A stretch of 64,000 bases of DNA from Helichrysum umbraculigerum (lineage: Eukaryota; Streptophyta; Magnoliopsida; Asterales; Asteraceae), in contig CATIUR010000001.1 in assembly GCA_949592205.1 (NCBI GenBank), positions 2,804,001-2,868,000 of the forward strand, written 5' to 3'. Below, piece by piece: positions 46,094 to 58,866 of the stretch. Position numbers and translations under genes: made by a program. Position 1 is the stretch's first letter, and each line of letters opens with the position of its first letter. The notes under the pieces are model-generated. The model saw only the letters and a program-made list of their open reading frames with translations. It had not been told where the DNA came from and searched no databases.

Positions 46094-46686
46094 TGTTAGA
46101 GTATACAATACATATATAAAAAATTGTCACACAATTACGGAAGCATTAACACGTATATATAATTAGTTAAAAATGAGATCATGTACCTTTTAACAGAGCT
46201 CCAATAAAACTATAATAATATAGTTTAGGGTTTAAAGCAAAACCCTCTACGATCGCACACACGACAGCCGCTCGAATACGTATACTAGTACCCGTTCACT
46301 ACGCCCACAACCCTTGTGCGTAACTTCCTTGGTCGAACCACAAAACCGAAACAAACCCCTAGGGTTTTCGGTTTGGCCGAATTTGAGAGAGGAGGAAAAG
46401 AGAATTGAATGTGTAATTGTTAGGATTATTAGCCTCTCTATTTATAGGATGTAGGTAGCTTGAAAAATAAGCTAAGGGTTTAATTTACATTCTAGTCTCT
46501 CTCTTTTAATTAAATGTACAATTAACACCGTAACTAACGTTTAATAATTTATTTGTGAACGTATTAATTAATATATCTCACATATATATCAATTATTTAT
46601 ATTGAGCATAAGTGTCGATACGTGTGACCCCGTAGGCTTAAACATATTCCAGACATGCATTTATTTTACGCGATCATATCCCAACA
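46094..46686 (-). repeat. 3' LTR of copia D
   Basis: 593 bp, on the minus strand TGTTGGGATATGATC...CTCTAACA. The adjacent GCTCAAGTTGGAGC (46700-46687, minus) is in the polypurine-tract position. Confidence 0.88.
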
Positions 46687-47580
46687 GCTCCAACTTGAGC
46701 ATGTCAAATAAAAGCAATAACATTGGTAAGCGTCTAGCAACACGCCAATGCTCCCAGAAACGTTTAAGTATAGTTTCTTAAAATATATTATAGTTTCTCA
46801 AAGTATAATATAGTTTCTTAAAGTATAATCAAGCTTCTAAAGAAAATGATTTTAGTCTTTACTATCCCCTTGTTTCAGATACCTTGTTAATTATGGATAT
46901 GGATCAATGCCATTCCATAAGTTAACGATTCTGTTTCTCATTTCTATAATCAATCAAGATTACCAAATCAATCAAGACACATCTGGAATTCATTTGGGTA
47001 CGGCCGTACACACATCTTAATTAATTCTAATGAGGGGCCCAGTGGTATCATACTTCAACAGATAGTTGAAGGAACAAATCCTATCTTGACTACACGTGTC
47101 AGTCATGTACTTCACTACACTTCTGAAAATAGCCCTTTATTACTACCTTATTCAGGACAGCTAGAACTATATCAAGAAGATGCAATCCATACATGCAAAA
47201 ACCTACTTGCATATCAAGTCTAAGGATAAGTAAAGCAACCATTTACAAGTTTCACTTAATGACGCCGATCCATAAAGTGATAACATGTTAGTTGGGGTAG
47301 TCCGATATGCATCTCATGGATATCATGTGGGTTTGGTGGGACCATCCTTCCATATTCAATAATATAACCAATCACTCAGATTTATCTTAGTTTAACTATA
47401 TTCCCACATAGTTAATAGATAATGGACACTTTAGAATAATTTAAGAATTATTCAAGGATTTAAACATGCAAATATAGGACACAATTAATTATTAAATGAA
47501 AACAAACATACCATGTATTTTAATTCATTTATTGTATAATAATTATTTTACATCCTTTATCCAAATACTAAAACACAGAG
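46687..47580 (-). other. 3' untranslated region of copia D
   Basis: About 890 bp between the Pol stop and the 3' LTR without a reading frame. Long for a copia element, but continuous with it as far as I can see. Confidence 0.6.
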
Positions 47581-50500
47581 TTACATGAAATAACTAGCAA
47601 AATGAAGTCCTATGCCCTCGGCATGTTGATTAAGATTTCCCTTAGGTAAAGCCTTCGTAAATGGATCAGCTAGATTATCATCTGTGTGAACTTTGAGTAG
47701 ATTGATTTCACCTAATTCGATCTGCTCTCGAACATAGTGATATCTTCTAGGATAATGTCTGGCCCCTTTCTGAACTCCAGGTTCATTGGTAATAATAATT
47801 GCTCCTGAGTTATCGCAGTATAACTCCATAGGGTTTTTATTTGAGGGTACCACGCCAAGCCCAGAAATAAATTTTATGATCCAGACAGCTTCCATCGCAG
47901 CTTCCGAAGATGCTATGTACTCTGATTCAGTTGCAGACATGGCAGTTGTAGATTGCTTCTTGCTCTTCCAATCCACTGCAACGCCGTTCAAGACAAAGAC
48001 GTATCCTGTCTGAGACTTCATATCGTCTCTATCGGTCTGAAATCCAGCATCACAATATCCAGTCACTTTGAGCTCAACTTCAGGATTTCCACCATAAACT
48101 AGGAACATATCTCTAGTAGCTCTCAGGTACTTGAGAATATTTTTCACAGCAGTCCAGTGAAATTCACCTGGATTATGTTGAAATTGGCTGGTTATGTTCT
48201 GTGCGAACGCCACATCAGGTCTAGTGCATCTAACAGCATACATAATAGATCCAACAGCTGAAGCATAAGGAACCCTTTGCATACTATCTACCTCCTCAGG
48301 TGTAGAAGCACATTATTTGATATTTAAGTCAAGTCTTTCTTGCATCGGAACATTTCCACGCTTAGAATTCTCCATCTTAAATCTCTTTAAGATCTTATCA
48401 ATATAAGCACTTTGAGTTAGTCCAATTAACCGCTTTGTTCTATCTCTATAGATCTTGATTCCAAGAATAAATGCTGCTTCTTCAAGTCTTTCATAGCGAA
48501 ACACTTTCCAAGGTAGGATTTTACATCTTGTAACATTGGAATGTGATTTCCTATGATCAATATGTCATCAACATATAAGACAAGGAAAGTAACATTTCTC
48601 CCACTAGCTTTGTGATATACACATGGCTCATCGGGGTTTTGAGTAAATCCAAATCTTTTGATTTCCTCATCGAACCTCTTATTCCAGCTTCTTGATGCTT
48701 GCTTTAGTCCATAAATGGGCCTTTGAAGGTTACACACTTTGCTGGGATGTTTTGGATCAATAAAACCTTCAGGTTGAACCATATAGACATCCTCGTCTAA
48801 GTAACCATTCAAGAAGGCAGTCTTGACATCCATTTGCCAAATCTCAAAGTCATAGTACGCTGCTATGGCCAAGAGAATCCTAATAGCCCTAATGTCTGCT
48901 ACAGGAGAGAAGGTTTCATCATAGTCAACTCCGTAGACTTGAGTATAACCCTTCGCTACGAAATGAGCTTTATAGGTGTGTACATTTCCATCCATGTCAG
49001 TCTTCTTTTTGAAGAGCTATTTACACCCAACGGTTTTAGCATTGGGTGGAAGATCAACCAAGCGCCAGACTTGATTATCTTTCATGGATTTCATTTCCAC
49101 ATTCGCAGCTTCAAGCCATTTTTCAGATTCTAGATCTGATAATGCAGCTTTGAAATTAGGAGGTTCATTAAGATCCCCTAACATGTGCTCCTCAGTTTCT
49201 ACATTTAGACACAACTTTTCGGGAGCACGTATTATCCTTGCAGACTTACGAATTGGAACAACATCAACTTGAGGTTCAACACTTTGACCACTTTCCCTCC
49301 CAAGTTGATGTTCGCTAGTGTTTGTAGAAGGTGATGCATCTTCCTCTTGAGTCTCATCAAGTCCTACTACCCTCCCACTATTTTCTTGAGCTATGAGATT
49401 CTTTTCAAAGAACTCAACATATCGAGCAACTTTAACAGTATTTTCAGAAGGATTGTAGAAGTAGTATCCATTGTTTCCTTTGGGTATCCTACAAAGATGC
49501 ACTTAATAGATCTTTGCTCGAGTTTGTCAGGCGTATCCCGTTTCACAAGCTCCTCACATCCCCAGACCTTTAAGTAAGACAAGTTAGGGACTTTTCCATG
49601 CCACAATTCATGTGGTGTCTTATCAACCTTCTTGGTTGGAACCATATTCAAAATACGTACAGCAGATTCTAGAGCATAATCCCAAAATGATAATGGGAGA
49701 GTTGTAAGGTTCATCGTGGATCTTACCATGTCTAACAGGGTTCGATTCCTCCTCTTCGACACCCCATTATGTTGTGGTGTGTATGGAGGAGTAAGCTGTT
49801 GGACAATTCCACACGCTTTTAGATAATCCTTAAACTCTTGGCTTAAGTATTCACCACCTCGATCCGAACGAAGGATCTTGATGGTCTTACCGAGTTGATT
49901 TTCTACTTCATTCTTAAACACTTAAGACGTTTTAAAGACTTCATGTTTATGTTTAAGCAAGTAAACATAACCATAAAGACTGAAATCATCAGTAAAAGTG
50001 ATGAAGTAGCTAGCACCTTGTCTTGACACATGTCTAAATGAACCACAAACATCCGTATGTATGATTCCAAGTAGATCATCAGCCCTTTGCGTTTGATGCG
50101 GAAAGGGTTTCTTTGTCATCTTACCCGAAACACAAGACACGCATTTGTCAAAGGATCCATCATCATTTGATTTTAAAAGCCCTTCACATTGAAGCCTTTC
50201 AATGCGTTTCTTTCCAATGTGTGCAAGACGACAATGCCAAAGATAGGTAAAGTCCAAGTTAGGCTTGGCTCTTTTGTTGCTAACATAATACATAGAATTA
50301 TATTTTGAAACACTATCATGCATATCAATTTCATAAATACCATCATAAGGAATAGCATTAAAATAATGAACATTATTCTTAGAAACTGAAATTCCATAAT
50401 CGTTAAAAACATTGATAAACCCATTATCTTTCAAAAGTGAAACTGAAACAACACCTCTAGTAATAGTAGGTGCATAATAACAATTGTCTAATACAATAAT

Positions 50501-51586
50501 TAAGCCCGAAGGCAATACCAAGTCAAAACTTCCAATGGCTTCTACAGCTGCACGTAAACCATTTCCCATGTACTAGTAGAGAGCCCCATGTTTCAGCTTC
50601 TTCTTCACTCTAAGTCCCTGTGAGGTATTACAGATGTGAGTACCACAACCAGTGTCATATACCCAGGACTTTGAATTAGAGAAAGAATATAATTCTATGG
50701 CGAAGATACCTGAAGTTCCGGTCTGGCTGGCTTGCTTCTTCTTCTTCATCAACTCAGCAAGATAGGCAGGACAATTCCTCCTCCAGTGCTCCACTTCCTT
50801 GCAGTGGTGGCACGCCTCGTCCTTAGCCGGATGCTCTTTCTTTGCTGGAGGGGTTTTCTTAGGTTTAGGGACATAAGCACCTTGCTTTCCCTTGCCCTTA
50901 GTCTTTCCCTTAGTTTGCGGTTTATTGTCTTTCTGGATCTTGCCACTTCTAATCGCAAGGACTTGTGGGGCAGCCCGTTTCTTTGGAAGACCCTTCTCAT
51001 ATTCAATGAGCATGGCATGGAGTTCAGCAACTGTTTTTCCCATGCTGTGCAGATTGTAGTTGCGCACAAAACCCTCAAAATCCTTCGAAAGGGAATTGAG
51101 AATCATGCCAACAGCAATAGGCAGAGGATAAGCATACTGAAGTCTTTCCAATTGATCCAGATAGCTCTTCATTTTTAAAACGTGAGAGCTAACTGGTGTT
51201 CCTGCTTCATGTTTGCAAGCATGGAGCGATTGGATCAAATCGAATAGCTCAACTCCAGCTTGTTTCTCAAACATTGATCTAAGCTCCGTTATCATATCAA
51301 GTGGGCTGTAACTTTCAAATTGCTTTTGAAGTTCGGGAGTCATGCTGCCAAGCATCAAACAAGCAACTTCATTATGACGATCATACAGAGCACTCCAAGC
51401 TGCTAATTCCTCAGCAGGAGCAGGAGCAGGTCCCAATGGCTGTTCAATGACATCAGTTTTCTTTTCAGCACGAAGGACAATCCTTAGCTGACGAAACCAA
51501 TCATTGAAATTTCCTCCAGAAAATTTTTCTCTTTCTAGCATTTGCCTGAAAGCCGAATAATTCGAGTTCGGTGCAGGATTTGCCAT
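47581..51586 (-). pseudogene. Gag-Pol of copia element D, multiple lesions
   Basis: Starts at ATG 51586 (MANPAPNSNYSAFRQML). Gag is open for 337 codons, with knuckle CHHCKEVEHWRRNC (about 50805) and the protease motif VYDTGCGTHIC (about 50655), ending at TAG 50573-50575. Integrase: HCRLAHIGKKR and CVSCVSGKM for zinc, SDRGGEYLS, and HNGVSKRRNRTLLDM, where relatives have Glu before RRNR, so the third catalytic residue is Lys here. RT: WQMDVKTAFLNG and VLYVDDILIIGN (about 48560). RNase H: GYCDAGFQTD and ADPFTKALPKGN. Other lesions: TAA 49922-49924, frameshift near 49450, TAG at 49017-49019 in place of Trp, frameshift near 48490, TAA at 48313-48315. The element cannot produce its enzymes. Confidence 0.93.
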
Positions 51587-52797
51587 CTACAATAGATAAA
51601 AGTTCAAATTTAGTATTTTCGATAATAAATACTTAAAGAAAATTAAATACCCAAATGCTTATATAGATAAAGCAATTAATTTTCTTAAGTCTTGGATCCC
51701 ACTTGACATACCACTATCACATCAATTGATCTGCTAGCAATGGTGTATTCAAAATGTAAGTGACGATCAATAATTGCATTACAAGTGTAATTCCTAAAAA
51801 GTATGGGACTTAATGTGTACTTAGTGAGCAAGCAGTAAATTTCATTAAGCATGTTTCATCCTATCTTATGCCACGGGCTTAAGGATCTCACCGCTTAACT
51901 CGCTTTAAGTCGTCCAATTAAGAACTGTAAATAGTCCACCACCGTCTCACGATGAGTGGTAATTTACCTTGGAACACCATTCACCTACGTCTCACGTAGA
52001 GCAAAAAGCAAGTACAAGTGTTCTTGACAAATTGGATGGCATATGACTTAATTTAAATGGGTAATTGATTTGATAATGTGTATCAAATATGTACGAAGAA
52101 GCATGCACACATCTTCGTAACATATATTTTAATAAAACTTTTTCTAGTTAATTCACTTATTAACGTGCGTCAAGATGTCTAATTTAATATTCATATTAAA
52201 TTAGAGATTGCACTTTTATTAAAATTGACGATTCAACATGTTGTAAACCTTTTCGGCCATGTATAAAAGAGGCCATGAAGAGGCCAGAGGAGGGGCTAGG
52301 ATCTTTACATCGTTTATCCAACCCGTCATCTTAGACACCAAGCCGAAGATACCTCTCTTATACAAGCTCCTAGTCTTGGTTTAAAACAAATTATTAACTT
52401 GCAAATCTCGTCGTGGGAGTAAATTACGGTATGTGAGCCCAACCCGAGTTGACAATAAGATTTGTAAGAAAATAATGAATCCTATTTCATAGTTATTAGT
52501 CTAGTTTATTTTTTCATAAAAACCATTTTGCTTTATAAGTTACAATAATTATAAGCAAAATAAATAAACTACTAATCAATTAACAATTAATCCACATGCA
52601 ACATTTTATGATACAACCCTAAATTATGGCCAACTAGGGACAACTTATCAATTAAACAATTTAAACAAGTAGCACATAATCATTACTATTAACAATTAAT
52701 TTTTAACTAGCATATCATGTAAAAAATGATATCCATGACAAATTATGCATGAATTTCATGGATACCCTTTATTTGCTAATATAATAGGTACATTAAT
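51587..52797 (-). other. Leader of copia D, part next to gag
   Basis: Non-coding on both strands, continuing at 60935 beyond element E. Contains phrases CACCGTCTCACGATGAG and CTACGTCTCACGTAGAG, a partial repeat with a short hairpin CTACGTCTCACGTAG. The whole leader would be about 1.6 kb without E. Confidence 0.6.
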
Positions 52798-54860
52798 TGT
52801 AACATCCTCGAAATGAACCTAGTTGTTTTGTATTATTTCTTGATTTAAATTAGTATTTAAATGTGCTTGGAAATAATATTGTTTGAAATAGTTGAAATAA
52901 TTGGAATAGGAGTCGAATATTCCAATGTGATAAGTGAATTATTAATTGTTGTAAATTAATATAGTTGACGGTACAATAAAATGTTTGGACTCGCAAATGG
53001 TTTTCGGGTTTTAGACAATAGATTGAGATGGGGTATTAAATTATACCCGTATAATTGAAGGCGGTTTGTTAGGCCGACTTATATATATAACTTTCCTCTT
53101 TAGGAAAGTTCATTAGAAACTTCAAAACTCACATAAACCTTATGAAATCCAAATCAGAAATTTGAAACCTACGAATTGGAGCTATGATTGATTCTAGTTT
53201 CACCATTATTATCTTTCAATTCAGTGTTCTTCAATTGAGAGGTAAGTTTGAATTGAATCAAATAGTTTATAAGTTTTGAATTGATTGATTTGGATTGAAA
53301 AACATGAATTTGAATGTTAGAACTTTGTTATAACTGTTGCATATTGATTATGTGAAGTTATTAGGTGTTTAAAACAGTTAGAAATCGAGTTTGGGTGATT
53401 TGGGTATTAAACCCGTAGGTTAGGGTTTGATCAGGGATGAAGATGAGCTGAAAAAGGCTCAAACGCGATCCCAGAACCTTAGCCAGGATCGCGTTCGTTA
53501 GTTATAAAAGGAATCAGACGAGTTTTGTTCTTGGGAACACGATCCCAAGAATTTGTCCGGATCGCGTTGCTTAGTTATAATTTGTCACATAATGATTTTA
53601 CAAAGAGGAACGCGATCCCACCATGGTTTTCTGGATCGCATTTGTCAGTACTTTTTGTAAAATTTCAATAGTGCATAAGTGTTTAGTAGTGATTTTTGCC
53701 ACGGAAAAATTGACAAATTGTCTTTAAACTCCGATTGGGCTGAAATTTACATGGTCACTCGAAAACGGCCCACTGATCAAAGCTATTATATAGCCTAGTC
53801 AGTTTTTGGCCATTCGGGGTCGTTTAGGGGTCGAAAATGGCATTTTACAGTTTTTGAACCTTAATTCGGGACTTTTTGATTATGTTCCGAATTGAACTTT
53901 TGTTGCTGTGATCTTAGGGATCACTTGATACATGTAATTATGTTATGATTGTGTAACGATGTTAATTTCATAAGTATTATCAGTTGATACAAGTTACTAA
54001 CTCATTGTTTATTGATTGTATTCTCAGATGTGTAGAAGGCTCAGTAATATTAGACTTCTGAGCTTGCAGCTGAGGTGTCGGTGAGTGGATCTGTAACCTC
54101 AGTGTGATTTAGTTGTAATGATTTGATTTACAACAAGTAATTTATAGTATTACTTTAATATGATGCATCTGTTGAGATATCTTGCCATGATAGTTTAATT
54201 AGTTGCTTACTTGGCTGATTGTGCTAGTATGTAAGATTTTGAGGTCAACTTGATTTGATGGTTGGACTTGTTGTTGTTGTAGACGACAGGAGATCTCGGA
54301 AACTTGAAATGTTGGTTTAGAGATCTAGGTCGTGTGTGATTGACAACAAGTTATCAGTAGTTCTGTATGGGCCAATACAGATGATTGATAAGAGTTCCTT
54401 GAGTACCAAACCGGTATTAGGGTGTCTCAGGGACCACCGATCCTCATGATGTTGCGTGTATGACATTGATTGGATGTTGAGTGATTGATTGATTTTCTGT
54501 TTATTGTTATTTGATGTAAACAGATTGTTATGCTAGGTTGGACTGTTGCTTATAGTTTCATTCACTTAGCTTTATGCTAACCCCACCACAGTTCTTCCTA
54601 CAGGTTGAAATAGATGGGACATATTGGGCAGGGCAGGAAATGTTTTGACTGGATGGAATGTTTGACAGGCTGTACTCTGATGTTAATTTAATAGCCATAG
54701 AAATGTTTTGAATTATATAACACCGAGTTGTTGAGATGTCACGTATTTGATTTGAAAAAGTTTACTGACATTTTGAGTACATTGATAGAATGTTTTTAAA
54801 TATACGCTTCCGAGTCGCAATTATTATATTATTGTTTATAATGAAACGAGGGGTGTTTTA
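52798..54860 (+). repeat. 5' LTR of LARD E
   Basis: 2,063 bp. TATATATATAA at about 53080-53090 is the likely TATA box. A strong splice donor (GAGAG/GTAAGT) is at about 53241, and acceptor-like TTCTCAG is at about 54029. The palindrome island (53462-53642) lies between them. Confidence 0.93.
53462..53642. repeat. Three AACGCGATCC hairpins in the 5' LTR of E
   Basis: AACGCGATCC-n14-GGATCGCGTT and two similar units about 75 bp apart. Two CpGs have changed to CpA in this copy (AACACGATCC; GGATCGCATT). The 3' LTR keeps all three intact. Confidence 0.94.
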
Positions 54861-54862
54861 AG

Positions 54863-54875
54863 CTGGTATCAGAGC
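54863..54875 (+). promoter_or_regulatory. Primer-binding site of LARD E
   Basis: CTGGTATCAGAGC just after the 5' LTR, the initiator-Met type also used by A, B and D. Confidence 0.88.
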
Positions 54876-57800
54876 AATAGTTTGGGTGAATTGGACTTGA
54901 TAGAATGTTCAATCCTAAACTTTGATTGAGTTGAGTCAAACATTCCAATGGGTGCGGGTTTAGTTGATTAGTTGACGTGTGAAAAGTGATTAGTTGAATA
55001 TGTACTAACCCTTAACAAGTTGTGAAGTTGTTGTTTGATTTCAGAGACGGAGGGACATGAGTATCTGATTGGTATATTTCATGTTTCCTCAACACTCGTG
55101 GGTTTAAGATTTGTCAGGTAATCTTCGATAAGCCTGTGTTAATTTAAATTAACTTGAATTGTTTACTCTGTTATGTTGAGTAAGCTTTGTTGTGAAGTTA
55201 ATTGAGTCAGACTGATATGATTCCCCAGTTTTGAGTCAACTAATGATTGCTATATGCTGACATGAGGAGAGAAATGTTAAATGAGATGTTTATTGTTGTT
55301 TATTGTTGTGAGTATTTCTGATTGAATTGAAAATGCAGAAATGTGGTTAAGTAAGCAGAAAAGAATTGATTAAGGTTTTAGCAAGATTGATGTTGGAACC
55401 TAAGGAGTGTCTTTATTGGTGAGACAAGATAATTGATAGTATTATATTAGTAGATTGGTTACAGGGTGTGATTTGAATCCTGTTTAAGAACTGTGGTGTC
55501 ATTTGATTTGAGGATGACTGCTAATTGAGAAAAAAATATGTGGTTATGTGACTACATGATATGTTTTGATTGTAGTTAAACAATTGAGTTAAACCAAGAT
55601 GAATAAGTTTATGAGGAAAATAACTTATGATAAAGCTAAATTGAATGAGAAAGTGATAGGTCTTTCTAGTCAATTGTGAATTAGTAAATGAAATGTTCAT
55701 AGTAACATGATTGAGTAGGCTTGTTGTGACAGTGATGCTTGATAGTAAAGCATATGTCAAAGTAATGATAATTAATTAAGATGTGTCCTGAATTTTGTAG
55801 TAAGTAGGGAGATTGAATTGTGTTAAGTATTGAAATTATGATGATAGGTTATCATATGTTTGAGGTTTCGGACCAATAGATATACTGAGTAATTCAGTTG
55901 TTGAAAAATAAATTATTTGAGATGGCTTGCATATGTAAGGTTGAATATGTAAGTAGTAAGCTGATTTTGAGTATGTATCAGCTGTTAGAAACTATTAAAT
56001 GAATTTTGATTGATTTGAAATCATATGAGATGAGAATAGATCACATTGATAATTATAATGTAGAGTAGCCTGAGAATGGATTGTGAAGCACATAATCTTG
56101 CAACGCCTGATCACCGTTGTTATATTATGTTGTGTCACATGAACTTGTTGAGGCTACTTGGTATAAAAGAAATGTAATGTGATTTTGGAAATGGAGCATG
56201 ATAGTATGCTAAGTTGTTTAATAGTTGTTTTGATAAGAAAACAATCAGTTGATAGAACTGTGACCTTTAGACTGTAAATGTGAGAGTGTAAATGATAGTT
56301 GTCATTGATAGAGGCTTTGATGATAAACCTAAGTGACTAATTTGATTGTGTTGAATATCTAATTGTAACTGATTGTGTTACATTGACCTTAGATAGATTT
56401 GATAGTGTTTAGATAAATCACTATTTGGTATCTGGTTTGTATGAAGCCAAGGTTGATACATGTTAGTATTGTTTGGCTTAAGGAATTCCTAGTAATTATT
56501 GAATGTAATAATTAGAAGTTAATGTCTGAAAGTAAACATACAATATGAAATGGCTTGTATGGAGCCAAAATTGATGTAGGTTGATTCTGTCCTTGTAAAG
56601 GATTGATAAAATTATTGAAAGTAATAATTTAAAATGTATGTTTGAAGGTGAACATATAAGATGAAATGGTTTGTTATGAGTTAATATTGATAGTATGTTA
56701 ACTTTGAAAGTCAAACCATGAATAGAGAATTGTGTATAAAATTAATTGCTTGTGATTGGCTTGAGGATAGGTCAAACTTGAGAAAAGTAGTTAGAGGATT
56801 TTATTGATTGGTTGATTGAAATCAAAGTTGACATGTAGTCAACTGTGTGTGTTGAAATAGTCTAACATAGATTGTGATGTTATGATTTTGTGGAATATGA
56901 TTGAATTCCTTGATTAGTTAAAACATGTTGAAATGGGTCATTTAAGATCCGAAAGAGATAGATGAGTTGTTTAAGTTTGTGAAACTTGATCATTACTTAA
57001 AGCTAGTATTAAGTAATTGAAATATTGTTAAGTGTGATTGAGTACTCAGTTGGGTAATATTTGATATTTGAACTGAATATGTGTTGAAGAATTATACAGA
57101 TATGAAGTCATTGTTTGATATGACAGTTATAAATTGCTAAGATATGTTAAGAGTAAGTTAAATCACATTGATTAGAATTGTGATAAGAAAATCTTACCAG
57201 TGTATGAGGCTTGTGATGATAGCTTTGATTGGGTAAGAATGTGAGATGAGAAATAATTGAAAGTTATTATTAATAGTTGCATAGGTTGAATTGTACCTCA
57301 TAAGGAATTATTTAAGTATTGAAAGAATTAAATAAGTTCTTTAGTTAATTGTTGATTGTATACAAATGAAGTAAGTGGAAAAACTGGGATTAGATCCAAA
57401 TAAGGTATGATATGAAAGTATATCTGGAATTGGATGGTGTTAAAGATTTAGTTGATCTTTGTTTGATAAATTGAGAAAATATGAATTGAATGATTGTTCA
57501 TATTTTAAGAAATTGTATGTGTTAGAGAGTAAGAGAAACCTTGAAATTGTGTAGGTATGTATGTGTGGTATACATGATAATAAATGGCATGATAAGTTTT
57601 AATAGAATGAATTAAAATATGCCATAAGATATGTGGAGGTTAGTTAATTGTGATTAACTTGATGTAGATTTTGTTGGAAATGTGTTGGAAAGTAGCACAT
57701 TTTGATAATGTGATATTGTGATGCTTGACCTGTAGTATCCTAATATGTGGATTAAGATTGACTTAGTTGCTAGATTGACGGGATCTAGTGTTGAATGATT

Positions 57801-58830
57801 GGGTGGTTAAAGTTGTATAATTTTCTAATGGTTTGTGATTAGTAGTTTATGATTGTAAGGTTGAGTTGAAATAACTGGTTGCTAAGAATAGATTTTGATG
57901 TCTTACCAGTTTAATAGTATATAAATTCTAACTTGATGGTTAGTTAGAGTTTGAAGACAAATATTAAAGTACTGATAGGTGTACTGGAATGTATAATCAC
58001 TAGTGTTGTGATTATTGTTTGAGCAGTAGTTGTTGTCGACTTTGATGTTGTTGACAATTGACAGGTAGTAATGAAAGGAATTACAAGTGGAAATAAGTCA
58101 ATGTAGAGGTTGGTTGATTGTAGGTAAGATTGATTGTAGTACTTTTGTTGATTGAGCAAAGTACTTGTTGATTGTAGTTTTACCTACTGAGTGTGACCTC
58201 TGCTTTGCTTATTAAGGTGATATGAATCTGAATTACTTTTAAGTAAAGAATTTCATATGATTGAAATGATATGTGAACATTATAGGTTGTACAAAAGAGC
58301 ATAGGTATGAAACTTTTGGATGAAAAGCTGACCTAGATTTGAATTTCGGATCTTTGATGGTAAAGACTTAAGATTGTGATCTGTATATTAGACTGATTGT
58401 TGGTCGTGAGCTGAATTATATTTCAATGTTGCTAGGTACATTGGGGGTTTCCAAACACTATTGTTGGGATATTGTTGCTGCTATTTTATTGTTAACAGTG
58501 ATAAACAGTGAGAATAGGTTAAAGATTTTAGCATGTTGCTAATTTCGGGTTGCATAAACCTATTAAGTAATGTTAAGTTTTATTTGTTGATTAAGTGATT
58601 GTAGGTTTCACTTGTTAAAGTAAGTGTTTGTTTATAAGATATATCTGATTGATGATATTGATTAGATGCACTGTATGTGTGCATAGGAAAAGATAGAAGC
58701 ATGTACATTTGGATATGTGCATGTGGAAAGAATTCAAACAATCTAAGTATAGTTGTAAGTTGCTATTGAGGACAAATGTATGTTAAGATATATGTGATTA
58801 TATCACATTAGTTAGATTGATGGAGGTTAG
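54876..58830 (+). other. Non-coding interior of LARD E
   Basis: About 4 kb with no frame above ~80 codons and none resembling a retroelement protein. The plus strand is markedly poor in C and rich in T, G and A. Degenerate recurring phrases (TGATTG, GTTGATAG, TGAATTGA) suggest old internal duplication. One clear diverged tandem repeat is at 56433-56780. Confidence 0.75.
56433..56780. repeat. ~117-bp diverged tandem repeat in LARD E
   Basis: Units start TGGTTTGTATGAAGCC (56433), TGGCTTGTATGGAGCC (56551) and TGGTTTGTTATGAG (56667), each followed by similar blocks such as TAATTATTGAATGTAATAAT / AAATTATTGAAAGTAATAAT and GAAAGTAAACATA / GAAGGTGAACATA. Confidence 0.75.
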
Positions 58831-58866
58831 ATTTCGGGGACGAAATCTCTTTAAGGGGAGGAGAGT
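58831..58866 (+). promoter_or_regulatory. 3' hairpin and polypurine tract of LARD E
   Basis: ATTTCG-GGGA-CGAAAT (58831-58846) followed by AAGGGGAGGAGAGT up to the LTR. The same arrangement as in coding elements A and B. Confidence 0.85.

Noticed and set aside
55521..58159. Short minus-strand frames in the LARD interior
   Set aside because: Each is under 80 codons, Leu/Ile/Thr/Ser-rich from C-poor sense DNA, with no shared domain.
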